Source of the DNA: Cereibacter ovatus
Lineage (GTDB): Bacteria > Pseudomonadota > Alphaproteobacteria > Rhodobacterales > Rhodobacteraceae
DNA: 64,000 nt
Direction: 5' to 3'
Assembly (NCBI RefSeq): GCF_900207575.1
Contig: NZ_OAOQ01000012.1
Span: 40,373-104,372 of the forward strand
Numbering within the stretch: the stretch's first letter is position 1; each line of letters starts with the position of its first letter. The notes under the pieces are model-generated. The model made no database searches. It worked only from the letters and a program-made list of their open reading frames with translations, and had not been told where the DNA came from. This document shows positions 12,748 to 20,078 of the stretch, one piece after another. The translations under genes and the position numbers were made by a program.

Positions 12748-13772
12748 TGCGTGCCCTGCTTTGCGCGCTTGTGGTGTCGGCCGTGACCGCGGCCGGCGCT
12801 GGCGTGTCCGCGCAGGTGCTGGATTTCGAGTCGCTGGACGGCTGGACCGACGACGACCACGCCGAGGCGCTGGCGGTGTTCCGCCAGACCTGTGACCGGC
12901 TGGAGGGTCCGGAATGGGCGCCCCTGTGCCGCTTCGCCGCCGAGGCGAGCCCCGACCCCGCCGCCGCGAGGGAATTTTTCGAACTGTTCTTCAAGCCGGT
13001 TCAGATTGGCGATCCGCCCGCCTTGTTCACCGGCTATTACGAGCCGGAACTGGAAGGCTCGCCCGTGCGCACCGGCCGGTTTCGGTGGCCGATCTACGCC
13101 CGGCCGCCCGAATTGCAAGATGGCACCATCTGGCGCACCCGGGCCGAGATCGACGCCGGGCTTCTGGACGGCCGCGGGCTGGAAATTGCGTGGCTTGATG
13201 ACCCGGTCGAGGTGTTCTTCCTTCAGGTTCAAGGCTCTGGCCGGATCAGGATGCCTGATGGCAAGGTGATCCGTGTGGGTTATGCCGCCAAGAACGGTCA
13301 CCCTTACGTCAGCGTCGGCCGGGAACTGGTCAAGCGCGGTCTGATGCGGCTTGAGGACGCCTCGGCCCAGTCGATCCGCGACTGGGTGCGCCGCAATCCC
13401 GGTCAGGGTCAGGCCATGCTGGGCCTGAACCCGTCCTATGTGTTCTTCCGCAAGATCCCGACGCTGGCCGCCGACAAGGGGCCGATCGGCGCCATGGGCC
13501 GGTCGATCACGCCGCTGCGGACGGTGGCGGTTGATCCGGTCTATACCCCGCTGGGTGCGCCGGTCTGGGTCGAGAAGGACGGCCGCCTGCCGCTGCGCCG
13601 GCTGTTCGTGGCGCAGGATACCGGCGGCGCGATCAAGGGGATGCAACGCGCCGACATCTATTACGGCACCGGAAGCCGCGCCGGCGATCTGGCGGGCGAC
13701 GTGAAGGACGGCGGCCGGATGATGGTGCTTTTGCCCATCGAGCGCGCCTTCGCGATGCTGCCCGAGAACTGA
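12747..13772 (+). CDS. mltA: membrane-bound lytic murein transglycosylase A
   Basis: This 341-aa exported lytic transglycosylase cleaves the MurNAc-GlcNAc bond, leaving 1,6-anhydro ends. It has a signal peptide (MRALLCALVVSAVTAAGAGVSA) without a lipobox cysteine, then the MltA barrel domain (LFTGYYEPELEGS; FLQVQGSGRIRMPDG) and a C-terminal 3D domain with its three aspartates (AQDTGGAIKGMQRADIYYGTG). Despite the family name it looks periplasmic rather than a lipoprotein. The ATG overlaps the stop of the Tim44-like gene by 1 nt; Smr follows 4 bp later. Confidence 0.94.
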   Translation: MRALLCALVVSAVTAAGAGVSAQVLDFESLDGWTDDDHAEALAVFRQTCDRLEGPEWAPLCRFAAEASPDPAAAREFFELFFKPVQIGDPPALFTGYYEPELEGSPVRTGRFRWPIYARPPELQDGTIWRTRAEIDAGLLDGRGLEIAWLDDPVEVFFLQVQGSGRIRMPDGKVIRVGYAAKNGHPYVSVGRELVKRGLMRLEDASAQSIRDWVRRNPGQGQAMLGLNPSYVFFRKIPTLAADKGPIGAMGRSITPLRTVAVDPVYTPLGAPVWVEKDGRLPLRRLFVAQDTGGAIKGMQRADIYYGTGSRAGDLAGDVKDGGRMMVLLPIERAFAMLPEN

Positions 13773-13776
13773 TCCG

Positions 13777-14364
13777 ATGGCCCGCCGCCGCACCCTGCGC
13801 CCTGATGAAGAGGAGTTGTGGCAGGCCGTCGCCCGCACGGCACAGCCGATGCACCCGAAGCGGGTTCGGACCCATCTGCCGAAGGATGAACCGGCCCTGC
13901 CCCCGATCCCCGCGGCCCCTGCTTTCCCGCATTTCTCGGTGGGCGAAAAGGTCCGCCACGCGCCCGTGCATGATCTGGTGCCGTCCTTGCGCGACCATCT
14001 GGCCGCGCAGCCGGTTCGGATGGATGCCAGGAACTTCGCCCGGATGTCACGCGGCAAGCTGGCGCCCGAAGCCCGGATCGACCTGCACGGCATGACCCTG
14101 ACCGAGGCGCATCCCGAACTGATCCGCTTCATCCTGAACGCCCATGCCGATGGCTTGCGGCTGGTGCTGGTCATCACCGGCAAGGGCAGCCGACGACCCG
14201 AGGATCACGGCCCGATCCCGCAGCGGCAGGGCGTGCTGCGCCATCAGGTGCCGCACTGGCTTCGGCTGCCGCCTCTCGGCTCTGCGGTGCTTCAGGTGGC
14301 GGTGGCGCATCTGAAACACGGCGGCGAGGGCGCCTATTACGTCTATCTGCGCCGCACGCGTTAG
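13777..14364 (+). CDS. Smr domain protein
   Basis: This is a 195-aa protein. The N-terminal half is basic and proline-rich and probably disordered; the C-terminal half is a small MutS-related (Smr) domain with the signature IDLHGMTLTEAH (residues about 97-108), LVLVITGKGSR and a terminal GAYYVYLRR. Smr domains are nicking or RNA/DNA endonuclease-like modules; bacterial stand-alone versions have been linked to DNA repair and ribosome rescue. Its substrate cannot be read from sequence. It is the last gene of the Tim44-like/mltA/Smr set, 4 bp after mltA, and is convergent with the VOC gene. Confidence 0.9.
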   Translation: MARRRTLRPDEEELWQAVARTAQPMHPKRVRTHLPKDEPALPPIPAAPAFPHFSVGEKVRHAPVHDLVPSLRDHLAAQPVRMDARNFARMSRGKLAPEARIDLHGMTLTEAHPELIRFILNAHADGLRLVLVITGKGSRRPEDHGPIPQRQGVLRHQVPHWLRLPPLGSAVLQVAVAHLKHGGEGAYYVYLRRTR

Positions 14365-14436
14365 GCCGGTCATTCGCGCTTCGTGAAATTCATGGCCCGC
14401 CGAGGGCGAACCCGCGTCCTTCGGCGCCGTGACGGA

Positions 14437-14850
14437 TCAGACCCAGATCGCGGGGTCCGCAAGTTCGATCGAATTGCCGGCCGGGTCGCGAACATAGATC
14501 GAGCGCGCCCCGTTCGGCCAATGGAAATCCGCCTCGATGGCGACGCCGGCCTGTTCCAGACGGTGGCGCCACAGGTCCAGCGCCTCGGGCGGCACCGAAA
14601 GGCAGTAGTGCCCCGGCCCGCGGGCGCCATGCGGTGGCACCGGCAGCGCGGCATTGCCGGGCGGCTTTTCGGTTGCGGCGGGGTTGAAGATCAACAGCAC
14701 CCCCTCGCCCACCCGAAAGAAGATGTGCCGGCCGGCGGCCTCGGCGATCAGCGGCAGGCCGATCAGGTCGCCATAGAACTGCCGGGCCGCGTCAAGGTCG
14801 TCAGCATAAAGTGCCGCCTCAAGCGTGCCGAGGATCGGGGGATGGGTCAT
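14437..14850 (-). CDS. VOC (glyoxalase/dioxygenase) family protein
   Basis: This 137-aa protein is one vicinal-oxygen-chelate module made of two beta-alpha-beta-beta-beta halves. It has GTLEAALYADDLDAARQFYGDLIGL at the N-terminus, GHYCLSVP in the middle and the typical end SIYVRDPAGNSIELADP. The ligand pattern, a mid-protein His in GHYCL and a Glu in NSIEL, fits a metal-dependent lyase or dioxygenase, but the substrate is unknown. AAGGAG lies ahead of the ATG at 14850, so the longer upstream reading frame was rejected. It is convergent with Smr and 144 bp downstream of the pseudoazurin gene on the same strand. Confidence 0.85.
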   Translation of the reverse strand: MTHPPILGTLEAALYADDLDAARQFYGDLIGLPLIAEAAGRHIFFRVGEGVLLIFNPAATEKPPGNAALPVPPHGARGPGHYCLSVPPEALDLWRHRLEQAGVAIEADFHWPNGARSIYVRDPAGNSIELADPAIWV

Positions 14851-14994
14851 CGGGCCTCTCCTTGTCAGGGCAACTCGGATGCCTTGCGCTGGATCATGGC
14901 CGAAGCCGGGCCCTCGGAAAAGCCCGTTCAGGGTGGCCGACCGCAGAACAGACAGGACGCGCGACGCCCCCACGCCGCGCGCCCCGTGGTCGCC

Positions 14995-15429
14995 TTAGTC
15001 GGCGACCTGCGCCAACAGCGGAGCGAATCGCTGTTTCGCTTGACCCTTCATCGGCGCGGCTTCGATCTCGGCGCGGTTGACCGGCTGGCCAACCTGGATC
15101 AGCGCCACCATCCCCATCGAGAAATGCGGCGCACATTTCACGCCATAAAGCCCCTCTTCGGTCAGCGTGACCGAGATATCCTTGCCCATCTTGCCCTTGA
15201 ACGGCTCGGCCGCTTCGGGATGCATCCCCTTGATCGTCTCGGCGTTGTGACCCTTGTCGGTGGCGACGAAGGTGATGGTGTCGCCCGGCTGGGCGGCCAC
15301 GAAGGCGGGTTCGAATACCATCGCGCCATCGGCGCCCGTGTTCCGCATCGTGACCTCGTGGGTCGCGGCCCCTGCCACCCCCGCCAGAAGAAGCGAGGCG
15401 ATCGCGGCGGTGAAGATCGGTTTCTGCAT
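14995..15429 (-). CDS. pseudoazurin (type 1 copper protein)
   Basis: This 144-aa periplasmic cupredoxin has a signal peptide (MQKPIFTAAIASLLLAGVAGA). The type 1 copper ligands are visible: His in DKGHNAE, then Cys, His and Met in KCAPHFSMGM. Pseudoazurins donate electrons to copper or cd1 nitrite reductase and to nitrous oxide reductase. A symmetric TTGCGCCACAGCAA site, compatible with an FNR/NnrR-type regulator, lies 57 bp upstream. No denitrification reductase is in the window. The divergent neighbour is a phasin-like gene. Confidence 0.93.
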   Translation of the reverse strand: MQKPIFTAAIASLLLAGVAGAATHEVTMRNTGADGAMVFEPAFVAAQPGDTITFVATDKGHNAETIKGMHPEAAEPFKGKMGKDISVTLTEEGLYGVKCAPHFSMGMVALIQVGQPVNRAEIEAAPMKGQAKQRFAPLLAQVAD

Positions 15430-15486
15430 CCTTTGGTCCTTCCGATTGTCCGGAAACCGGATAGCAGGCCGCGCCCTGCCCCCACG

Positions 15487-15500
15487 TTGCGCCACAGCAA
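15487..15500. promoter_or_regulatory. FNR/NnrR-type box upstream of pseudoazurin
   Basis: TTGCGCCACAGCAA is a 14-bp TTG-N8-CAA site matching the spacing of CRP/FNR-family anaerobic regulators. It is centred about 65 bp before the pseudoazurin ATG, consistent with class II activation (about -41) and a short leader. The inner positions are imperfect. Confidence 0.45.
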
Positions 15501-15615
15501 CCTTTGCGGGCCTTTGCCGCGGTGCAGTTTTCCGTTGACGCAGGGGCGCGGCTCTTCCACCGTGCCCGGCGCGGCGTCCCGTCGCAGTTGGAATCGACCG
15601 AACCGGAGGATGACC

Positions 15616-16020
15616 ATGACCAAGCCGGCCGACAAGTCGCTGAGCCTTCTTGACACAATGGCGACGCTGCTCAGCACCATGACCCAGACCGCGCCGGTCG
15701 GCACCATGTGGACGCGCCACACGCTTGAGATGCAGACCGCCATCGCGGCCGAGATGACCGAGGCCACTCACCGCTGGCTTGACCGCCGCCACGAGGCGCT
15801 TGCCAGCCTTTCCGGAACCACGCAGCAGGTGATGGAAACCGGTCTGACCGACACCGGCGCCGCCTTTGGATCGCTTCAGAAATGGTATGAGGGGATGCTT
15901 GCGCGCAGCGCCGCCGACCTCAAGGCGCCGTTCGAATTGATGATCGCGTGCAGCGCCCATGTGGTCCCGGACCTGAAACAGGCCGGGGCTGCGGCGAATC
16001 CGATCCGCCGCGCCGCCTGA
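15616..16020 (+). CDS. Phasin-like helical protein
   Basis: This is a 134-aa, cysteine-poor, mostly alpha-helical protein with amphipathic stretches (TLEMQTAIAAEMTEATHRWLDRRHEALASLSGTT, read in segments across residues about 35-70) and a small-residue-rich tail. Size and composition resemble phasins, which coat polyhydroxyalkanoate granules, but there is no decisive motif, so the call is tentative. ATG 15616 was chosen because GGAGG ends 6 bp before it; the ATG at 15610 abuts that site. It is transcribed divergently from pseudoazurin. A PHB synthase lies about 6 kb away. Confidence 0.6.
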   Translation: MTKPADKSLSLLDTMATLLSTMTQTAPVGTMWTRHTLEMQTAIAAEMTEATHRWLDRRHEALASLSGTTQQVMETGLTDTGAAFGSLQKWYEGMLARSAADLKAPFELMIACSAHVVPDLKQAGAAANPIRRAA

Positions 16021-16158
16021 ACCGTTTCGCGCGCCGCCCGCCGAGGCGGCGCCGCTGATCCGCCTTGTCCGGCGCCGCGTCAGCCCTTTGCAATTCAAAA
16101 GAGAATTTCCCGCGGCCGGCAATCGTTCCAGTGGACGATCCCGCGGCGCCGCGCATTT

Positions 16159-16176
16159 TACATACTAAAGTATGTA
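16159..16176. promoter_or_regulatory. AT-rich 18-bp palindrome upstream of the H-NS-like gene
   Basis: TACATACTAAAGTATGTA is a perfect inverted repeat with 8-bp arms and an AA centre. It is markedly AT-rich in a GC-rich genome and lies about 120 bp before the H-NS-like start. A shared ATACT core recurs in two smaller palindromes upstream of the neighbouring LuxR-type regulator. Confidence 0.5.
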
Positions 16177-16296
16177 TCCGTTCCGTGCCAAAGAGAGCAC
16201 GAAAACCGGAAACGCCTCCTGTAGATTGCAGTGATGATCGGCATGGGTGCCAAACGGATCAGCGCCCGAAAGAGGCGTGGCGAAGGAATTGTCCGA

Positions 16297-16605
16297 ATGA
16301 AGATCGAGATCGAGCGGCTGACGCGGGACGAGCTGCTGGAACTTTACGGAAAGATCTCCGTGGCGCTGGATGCCTGCGAAACCCGCCGCGCGGCGGCGGC
16401 GGCGGCCGTGAACGGTCGTGCCCGCGAACTTGGATTTTCATCGGCGGCCGAGGTCGTGACGGCGCCTGCCACCGAGGTTCGCCGTATCCGCTATTTCAAC
16501 CCCGCGAACCGCGCGGTCAGCTGGAACGGCCGCGGGCGGTGCCCGAACTGGTTCAAAGTCGCGATGGCGCAGGGCTGCACGCCGGACGAGCTGATGGCGC
16601 GCTAA
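16297..16605 (+). CDS. H-NS family nucleoid-associated protein (HvrA-like)
   Basis: This 102-aa protein has an N-terminal oligomerisation helix (MKIEIERLTRDELLELYGKISVALDACE) and a C-terminal H-NS DNA-binding domain with FNPANRAVSWNGRGRCPNWF (about residues 67-86), the alphaproteobacterial version of the YxxPxxxxxWTGRGRxPxW signature. Relatives in Rhodobacter (HvrA, Spb) modulate photosynthesis, nitrogen and cbb genes. ATG 16297 was chosen because GAAGGAA lies about 9 bp upstream and the helix begins there. It is convergent with the LuxR-type regulator, with 21 bp between the genes. Confidence 0.88.
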   Translation: MKIEIERLTRDELLELYGKISVALDACETRRAAAAAAVNGRARELGFSSAAEVVTAPATEVRRIRYFNPANRAVSWNGRGRCPNWFKVAMAQGCTPDELMAR

Positions 16606-16626
16606 GGCGCCACCGCCGCGGCCGGC

Positions 16627-17253
16627 TTAGGCAAAATCAAGCGTTGTCGCCAGCAGCGCCGCATGGGTGCGGTTTCGCGCGTTCAGCTTGGCGCAGATCG
16701 AGCGGACATGCATCTTCACGGCAACCTCGCTGAGGTTCATCCGTGACGCGATCTCGCGGTTCATCATCCCCGAGCGGATGGCCTTCAGAACATCCACCTC
16801 TTTCGCGGTCAGCCCTGACGGGCTGTCGGTGCGTGGTGCGGGCTCGGTCACGAACGAGATCGGCATGTAAACCTCGCCCGACAGCACGAAGCGCAGCGCA
16901 CTGAGCAGCGATTTGGCCGGCAGGCTTTTCGGGATGAAGCCCGAGGCGCCTATGTCCATCGCCCGCACCACCAGATCGCGGGGTGCGGTGCCGGAAAAGA
17001 TCACCACCCGGCCGGGGGCGTTGGCCTCGATCACCGACGCAACGCTGGCAAGCCCCGCCATGCCGGGCATGTCGAGATCGAGCAGCACGATGTCGAAGGC
17101 GCCATGCGCCTCGATGCGGGCCAGCACGTCCGGCAGGCTTTCGGCGGTGTGACATTCCACTTTGCCCAAGCCGGCAAGGTGGATGGCAACAAGGTCGCGG
17201 ACAAGTTGGTGATCGTCAGCGATAAGGATTCGGATCTTGGAGGTCTGGGTCAT
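16627..17253 (-). CDS. LuxR/NarL-family response regulator
   Basis: This is a 208-aa two-domain transcription factor. The receiver domain (about 6-125) has the acidic pair in IADDHQ, the phospho-acceptor Asp59 in VLLDLDMPG and the conserved Lys in IPKSLPAK. The C-terminal LuxR-type helix-turn-helix (about 145-205) reads GLTAKEVDVLKAIRSG, then NREIASRMNLSEVAVKMHVRSICAKL. No partner kinase is adjacent, so it is an orphan here. Two short palindromes with ATACT cores lie 100-140 bp upstream and could be autoregulatory sites. Confidence 0.93.
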   Translation of the reverse strand: MTQTSKIRILIADDHQLVRDLVAIHLAGLGKVECHTAESLPDVLARIEAHGAFDIVLLDLDMPGMAGLASVASVIEANAPGRVVIFSGTAPRDLVVRAMDIGASGFIPKSLPAKSLLSALRFVLSGEVYMPISFVTEPAPRTDSPSGLTAKEVDVLKAIRSGMMNREIASRMNLSEVAVKMHVRSICAKLNARNRTHAALLATTLDFA

Positions 17254-17350
17254 GTCTTTTCCGCTCGGCGAGCGTGTTTCCGGCCTCCCCGGCGAAAATT
17301 GGGGACTGCCCGAAAGACCTAACCCGGCACGAAAGAAGGCGACACCCCAC

Positions 17351-17392
17351 CGATACTCAATATCGCGGGGCGATGCGGAAGGATACTATCCT
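17351..17392. promoter_or_regulatory. Two small palindromes upstream of the LuxR-type regulator
   Basis: CGATACTCAATATCG (17351-17365, 5-bp arms) and AGGATACTATCCT (17380-17392, perfect 6-bp arms) lie in the 270-bp gap before the response regulator. Both contain ATACT, as does the 18-bp palindrome beyond the gene pair. Nothing else is recognised in this gap. Confidence 0.4.
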
Positions 17393-17523
17393 CAACCAGA
17401 GGAAACACGGCGCCATCCCCGCCGACCTGCGGCAGAGGCCGGGGATGTGATCGTGAAAACGCGCCAATCCGCGGCAGACCCGCCCGACTTTTGCCATTCG
17501 CAGGCAGACGGCGCCGCTTCGGG

Positions 17524-18468
17524 TTACAGCCAGCCTTCGGCCCGGGCTGTGTCGGCGCAGCCAAGCGTCTCGTGCCGATACGCGGCGATCAACCTTTGGC
17601 AGAGTTCGGCCGCCGGCGGAATGTCGGTGATGCCGCCCACCCCCTGCCCGGCCGACCAGACATCCTTCCAGACCTTTGCCTCGGATTGCATGTCCAGATG
17701 CGGGGCGCTGCCATCCGCTTCGGGATCGATCCCGGCCGCGGCAAGGCTTTGACGCAGGAAACTGGCCGGGATGCCGCTGACTTTCGGGGTATAGACGATG
17801 TCGGCGGCCGAGCTTTCCACCACCATGCGCTTTTGCGCCTCGGGCACCATGGCCTCGGCCGTGGCCAGAAAGCGCGTCCCCAGATAGGCCAGATCCGCCC
17901 CCATCATCCGTGCCGCCGCCACCTGACGGCCGGTGTTCAGCGCCCCCCCCAGCACGATGCAGCCGGAAAAGACCGCGCGGATCTCGGACACCAGCGCAAA
18001 AGGGTTCAGCGTGCCGGCATGGCCGCCGGCGCCCGCGGGCACGGCAATGATGCCATCCACCCCGGCCTCGGCCGCCTTGCGGGCATGGCGGACGTTCACC
18101 ACGTCATGGAACACCAGCCCGCCATAGCCATGCACCGCCGCCACCAGTTCCGGCACCGCCCCCAACGAGGTGATGACCAGCGGCACCTTTTCCTCGATGC
18201 AGATCGCCAGATCGGATTCGACCCGCGGGTTCGAGCGGTGGACGATCAGGTTCACCCCGAAGGGCGCCGCATCCGGCAGAAGCCTGCCCCGGATCTGGTG
18301 CAGCCAGTCGCGAAAGCCTGCGCTGCTGCGCTGGTTCAGCGCGGGAAAGGTGCCCAGAAGGCCCGCGTTGCAGGTTTCAACCACCAGATCCGGCCCCGAA
18401 GTCAGGAACATCGGGGCGGCGATGATCGGGGCCTTCAGGCGGCCGCGAAGGGCCGAGGGAATGGGCAT
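17524..18468 (-). CDS. NAD(P)H-dependent flavin oxidoreductase (nitronate monooxygenase family)
   Basis: This is a 314-aa FMN-dependent TIM-barrel protein of the 2-nitropropane dioxygenase/nitronate monooxygenase family. Characteristic blocks are IIAAPMFLTSGPDL at the N-terminus, the phosphate-binding GAGGHAG near residue 145, and GADLAYLGTRFLAT. The family oxidises alkyl nitronates or acts as an NADH:quinone reductase; the physiological substrate is not evident here. AGGAGATCC precedes the ATG at 18468. It appears monocistronic, with a small lipoprotein gene 121 bp upstream. Confidence 0.9.
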   Translation of the reverse strand: MPIPSALRGRLKAPIIAAPMFLTSGPDLVVETCNAGLLGTFPALNQRSSAGFRDWLHQIRGRLLPDAAPFGVNLIVHRSNPRVESDLAICIEEKVPLVITSLGAVPELVAAVHGYGGLVFHDVVNVRHARKAAEAGVDGIIAVPAGAGGHAGTLNPFALVSEIRAVFSGCIVLGGALNTGRQVAAARMMGADLAYLGTRFLATAEAMVPEAQKRMVVESSAADIVYTPKVSGIPASFLRQSLAAAGIDPEADGSAPHLDMQSEAKVWKDVWSAGQGVGGITDIPPAAELCQRLIAAYRHETLGCADTARAEGWL

Positions 18469-18589
18469 GGCGGATCTCCTCTCGTCATGCCGGAAGGTGG
18501 AACGCCCCCGCGCGGACGGTCAACCGTTCCGCTGCGTCCCGGACCGGGATCGGCGCAACCAAGGCACAAGGCGCTGCGCCGGGGTGATG

Positions 18590-18775
18590 TCAGCGCAGGA
18601 TCGCGCCGCCGACGCCCCCCACGACCGCGCCGGTCAGCGGATCATCCGCAAGCACCTCGCCGGCGATGGCACCGCCCAATGCGCCGGTGGCGACCCGCTG
18701 CGTGCGGGTTTCACCGCAGGCGGCGATGACAAGGCTGGCGGCAAGGGCGGGCAGCAGGAACTTGGGAAGGGTCAT
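18590..18775 (-). CDS. Small glycine-zipper lipoprotein
   Basis: This 61-aa protein has a type II signal peptide (MTLPKFLLPALAASLVIAAC) with the lipobox cysteine at residue 20. The mature part is a glycine/alanine-rich segment (GALGGAIAGEVLADDPLTGAVVGGVGGA) of the glycine-zipper type, which often associates with membranes. GGAGG lies about 7 bp before the ATG at 18775, which fixes the start and excludes the longer frame. No specific function is known. Confidence 0.78.
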   Translation of the reverse strand: MTLPKFLLPALAASLVIAACGETRTQRVATGALGGAIAGEVLADDPLTGAVVGGVGGAILR

Positions 18776-18887
18776 GGTATCCTCCGTAGCGGCTTTGCCC
18801 GGACCATCCGCGCAAAGCGTGACCAACGGTAATGCATCGCGGCCCCAACCGTTCCGCCATGATCGTCGCTGCGCGGAAATCCGCGTG

Positions 18888-20078
18888 TCAGACCAGCGCG
18901 GTGCGGGCTGCGAAATGCGCGGCCTCGCCATGACGCAACGCCCGCAGGATCACGGCCTCTTCGTCGGTCGCAATCACCGCCGCCATGACCCGAGAGCCCG
19001 CACGGCTGAGGATCGTCCGGCTTTGGGCATTCGCCTCCGGGTCGGGATCAAGGCCCAGCCAGCCCAGCGCCGCCATCACCCGCGCCCGGATCTCGGGCGA
19101 GTGCTGGCCGATGCCGGCGGTAAAGACCAGCGCATCAAGCCCGCCCATCCCGGCGGCCAGCGCCCCCACCTGCCGCACGACGAACCGCACGAACAGTTCG
19201 ACCGCCTCGGCGGCCTCGGGGTGATCGCTATCAAGCAGATCGCGCATGTCGGGGCTAAGGCCCGATACGCCCAGAAGCCCGCTTTGACGGCCCAGAAGCG
19301 ACTCGATTTCCGGGCCGGTCATGCCCTGACGCAGCAGATGCAGCAACACGCCGGGGTCGATCTGGCCGCAGCGCGTGCCCATCATCAGCCCGTCCAGCGC
19401 GCTGAACCCCATGGTGGTGTCGGTGCTTTTCAGGTCGTGCAGCGCGCACAGGCTGGCACCGCTGCCCAGATGCGCCACGATCACCCGGCCCCGCGCCTTT
19501 GCGCCCAGCACATCGGGCAGGCGCGAGGCGACAAAGTCATAGGACAGCCCGTGAAAGCCATAGCGCAGGATGCCCTGATCGGTCAGGTCGCGCGGCAGGG
19601 CGTAAAGGCGGGCGATCCGCGGCCGGTCGTGGTGGAAGGCGGTATCGAAACAGGCGACCTGCGGCACACCGGGCCAGCGCGCCTCGACCGCGCGGATACC
19701 GGCAAGGTTGAAGGGCTGATGACCGGGGGCCAGCGGGCAGAAACCTTCCAGCCGCTCGATCACCTCGGGCGTCAGCAGCACTGGCGCGTTGAAATCCGGG
19801 CCGCCATGCACCACGCGATGCCCCGCGGCATGCAGATCCAGCGGGCCAAGCCGCCCTTCCAGCAGACCCAGCAGCCAAAGTGTCAGCTCTTTGGCGTCGC
19901 GGGCATCGGCCGGGGCGCGCAGTTCCAGCGTGCCGTCGGGCAGGTGGGCCTTCAGCCGCGGCCTTAGCCCGATCCCCTCGACCGCGCCGCGGACAAGGGG
20001 ACTGGCGTCCTGAATGTCGAACAGGCCGAACTTGACGGTGGACGAGCCTATGTTCAGCACAAGCCAGACGGGTTTCAT
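18888..20078 (-). CDS. ackA: acetate kinase
   Basis: This is a 396-aa ASKHA-fold acyl kinase that interconverts acyl phosphate plus ADP with carboxylate plus ATP. Conserved blocks are LVLNIGSSTVKFGLFD at the N-terminus, HRVVHGG, ACFDTAFH, YGFHGLSYD (the kinase signature), HLGSGASLCA and FTAGIGQHSPEIR. It is the last gene of phaC-fabI-maoC/pta-ackA and starts within the stop of the MaoC/Pta gene (ATGA overlap), implying translational coupling. Acetate is the default substrate; butyrate is possible given the neighbours. Confidence 0.93.
   Translation of the reverse strand: MKPVWLVLNIGSSTVKFGLFDIQDASPLVRGAVEGIGLRPRLKAHLPDGTLELRAPADARDAKELTLWLLGLLEGRLGPLDLHAAGHRVVHGGPDFNAPVLLTPEVIERLEGFCPLAPGHQPFNLAGIRAVEARWPGVPQVACFDTAFHHDRPRIARLYALPRDLTDQGILRYGFHGLSYDFVASRLPDVLGAKARGRVIVAHLGSGASLCALHDLKSTDTTMGFSALDGLMMGTRCGQIDPGVLLHLLRQGMTGPEIESLLGRQSGLLGVSGLSPDMRDLLDSDHPEAAEAVELFVRFVVRQVGALAAGMGGLDALVFTAGIGQHSPEIRARVMAALGWLGLDPDPEANAQSRTILSRAGSRVMAAVIATDEEAVILRALRHGEAAHFAARTALV

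Noticed and set aside
18776..18850. Possible EcfG promoter for the small lipoprotein
   Set aside because: GGAAC and CGTT are present on the minus strand but separated by 22 bp, too far for this sigma factor.
18872..18885. CGCGGA-AA-TCCGCG hairpin downstream of ackA
   Set aside because: The stem is only 5-6 bp with a tiny loop and no T-tract; not convincing as a terminator.
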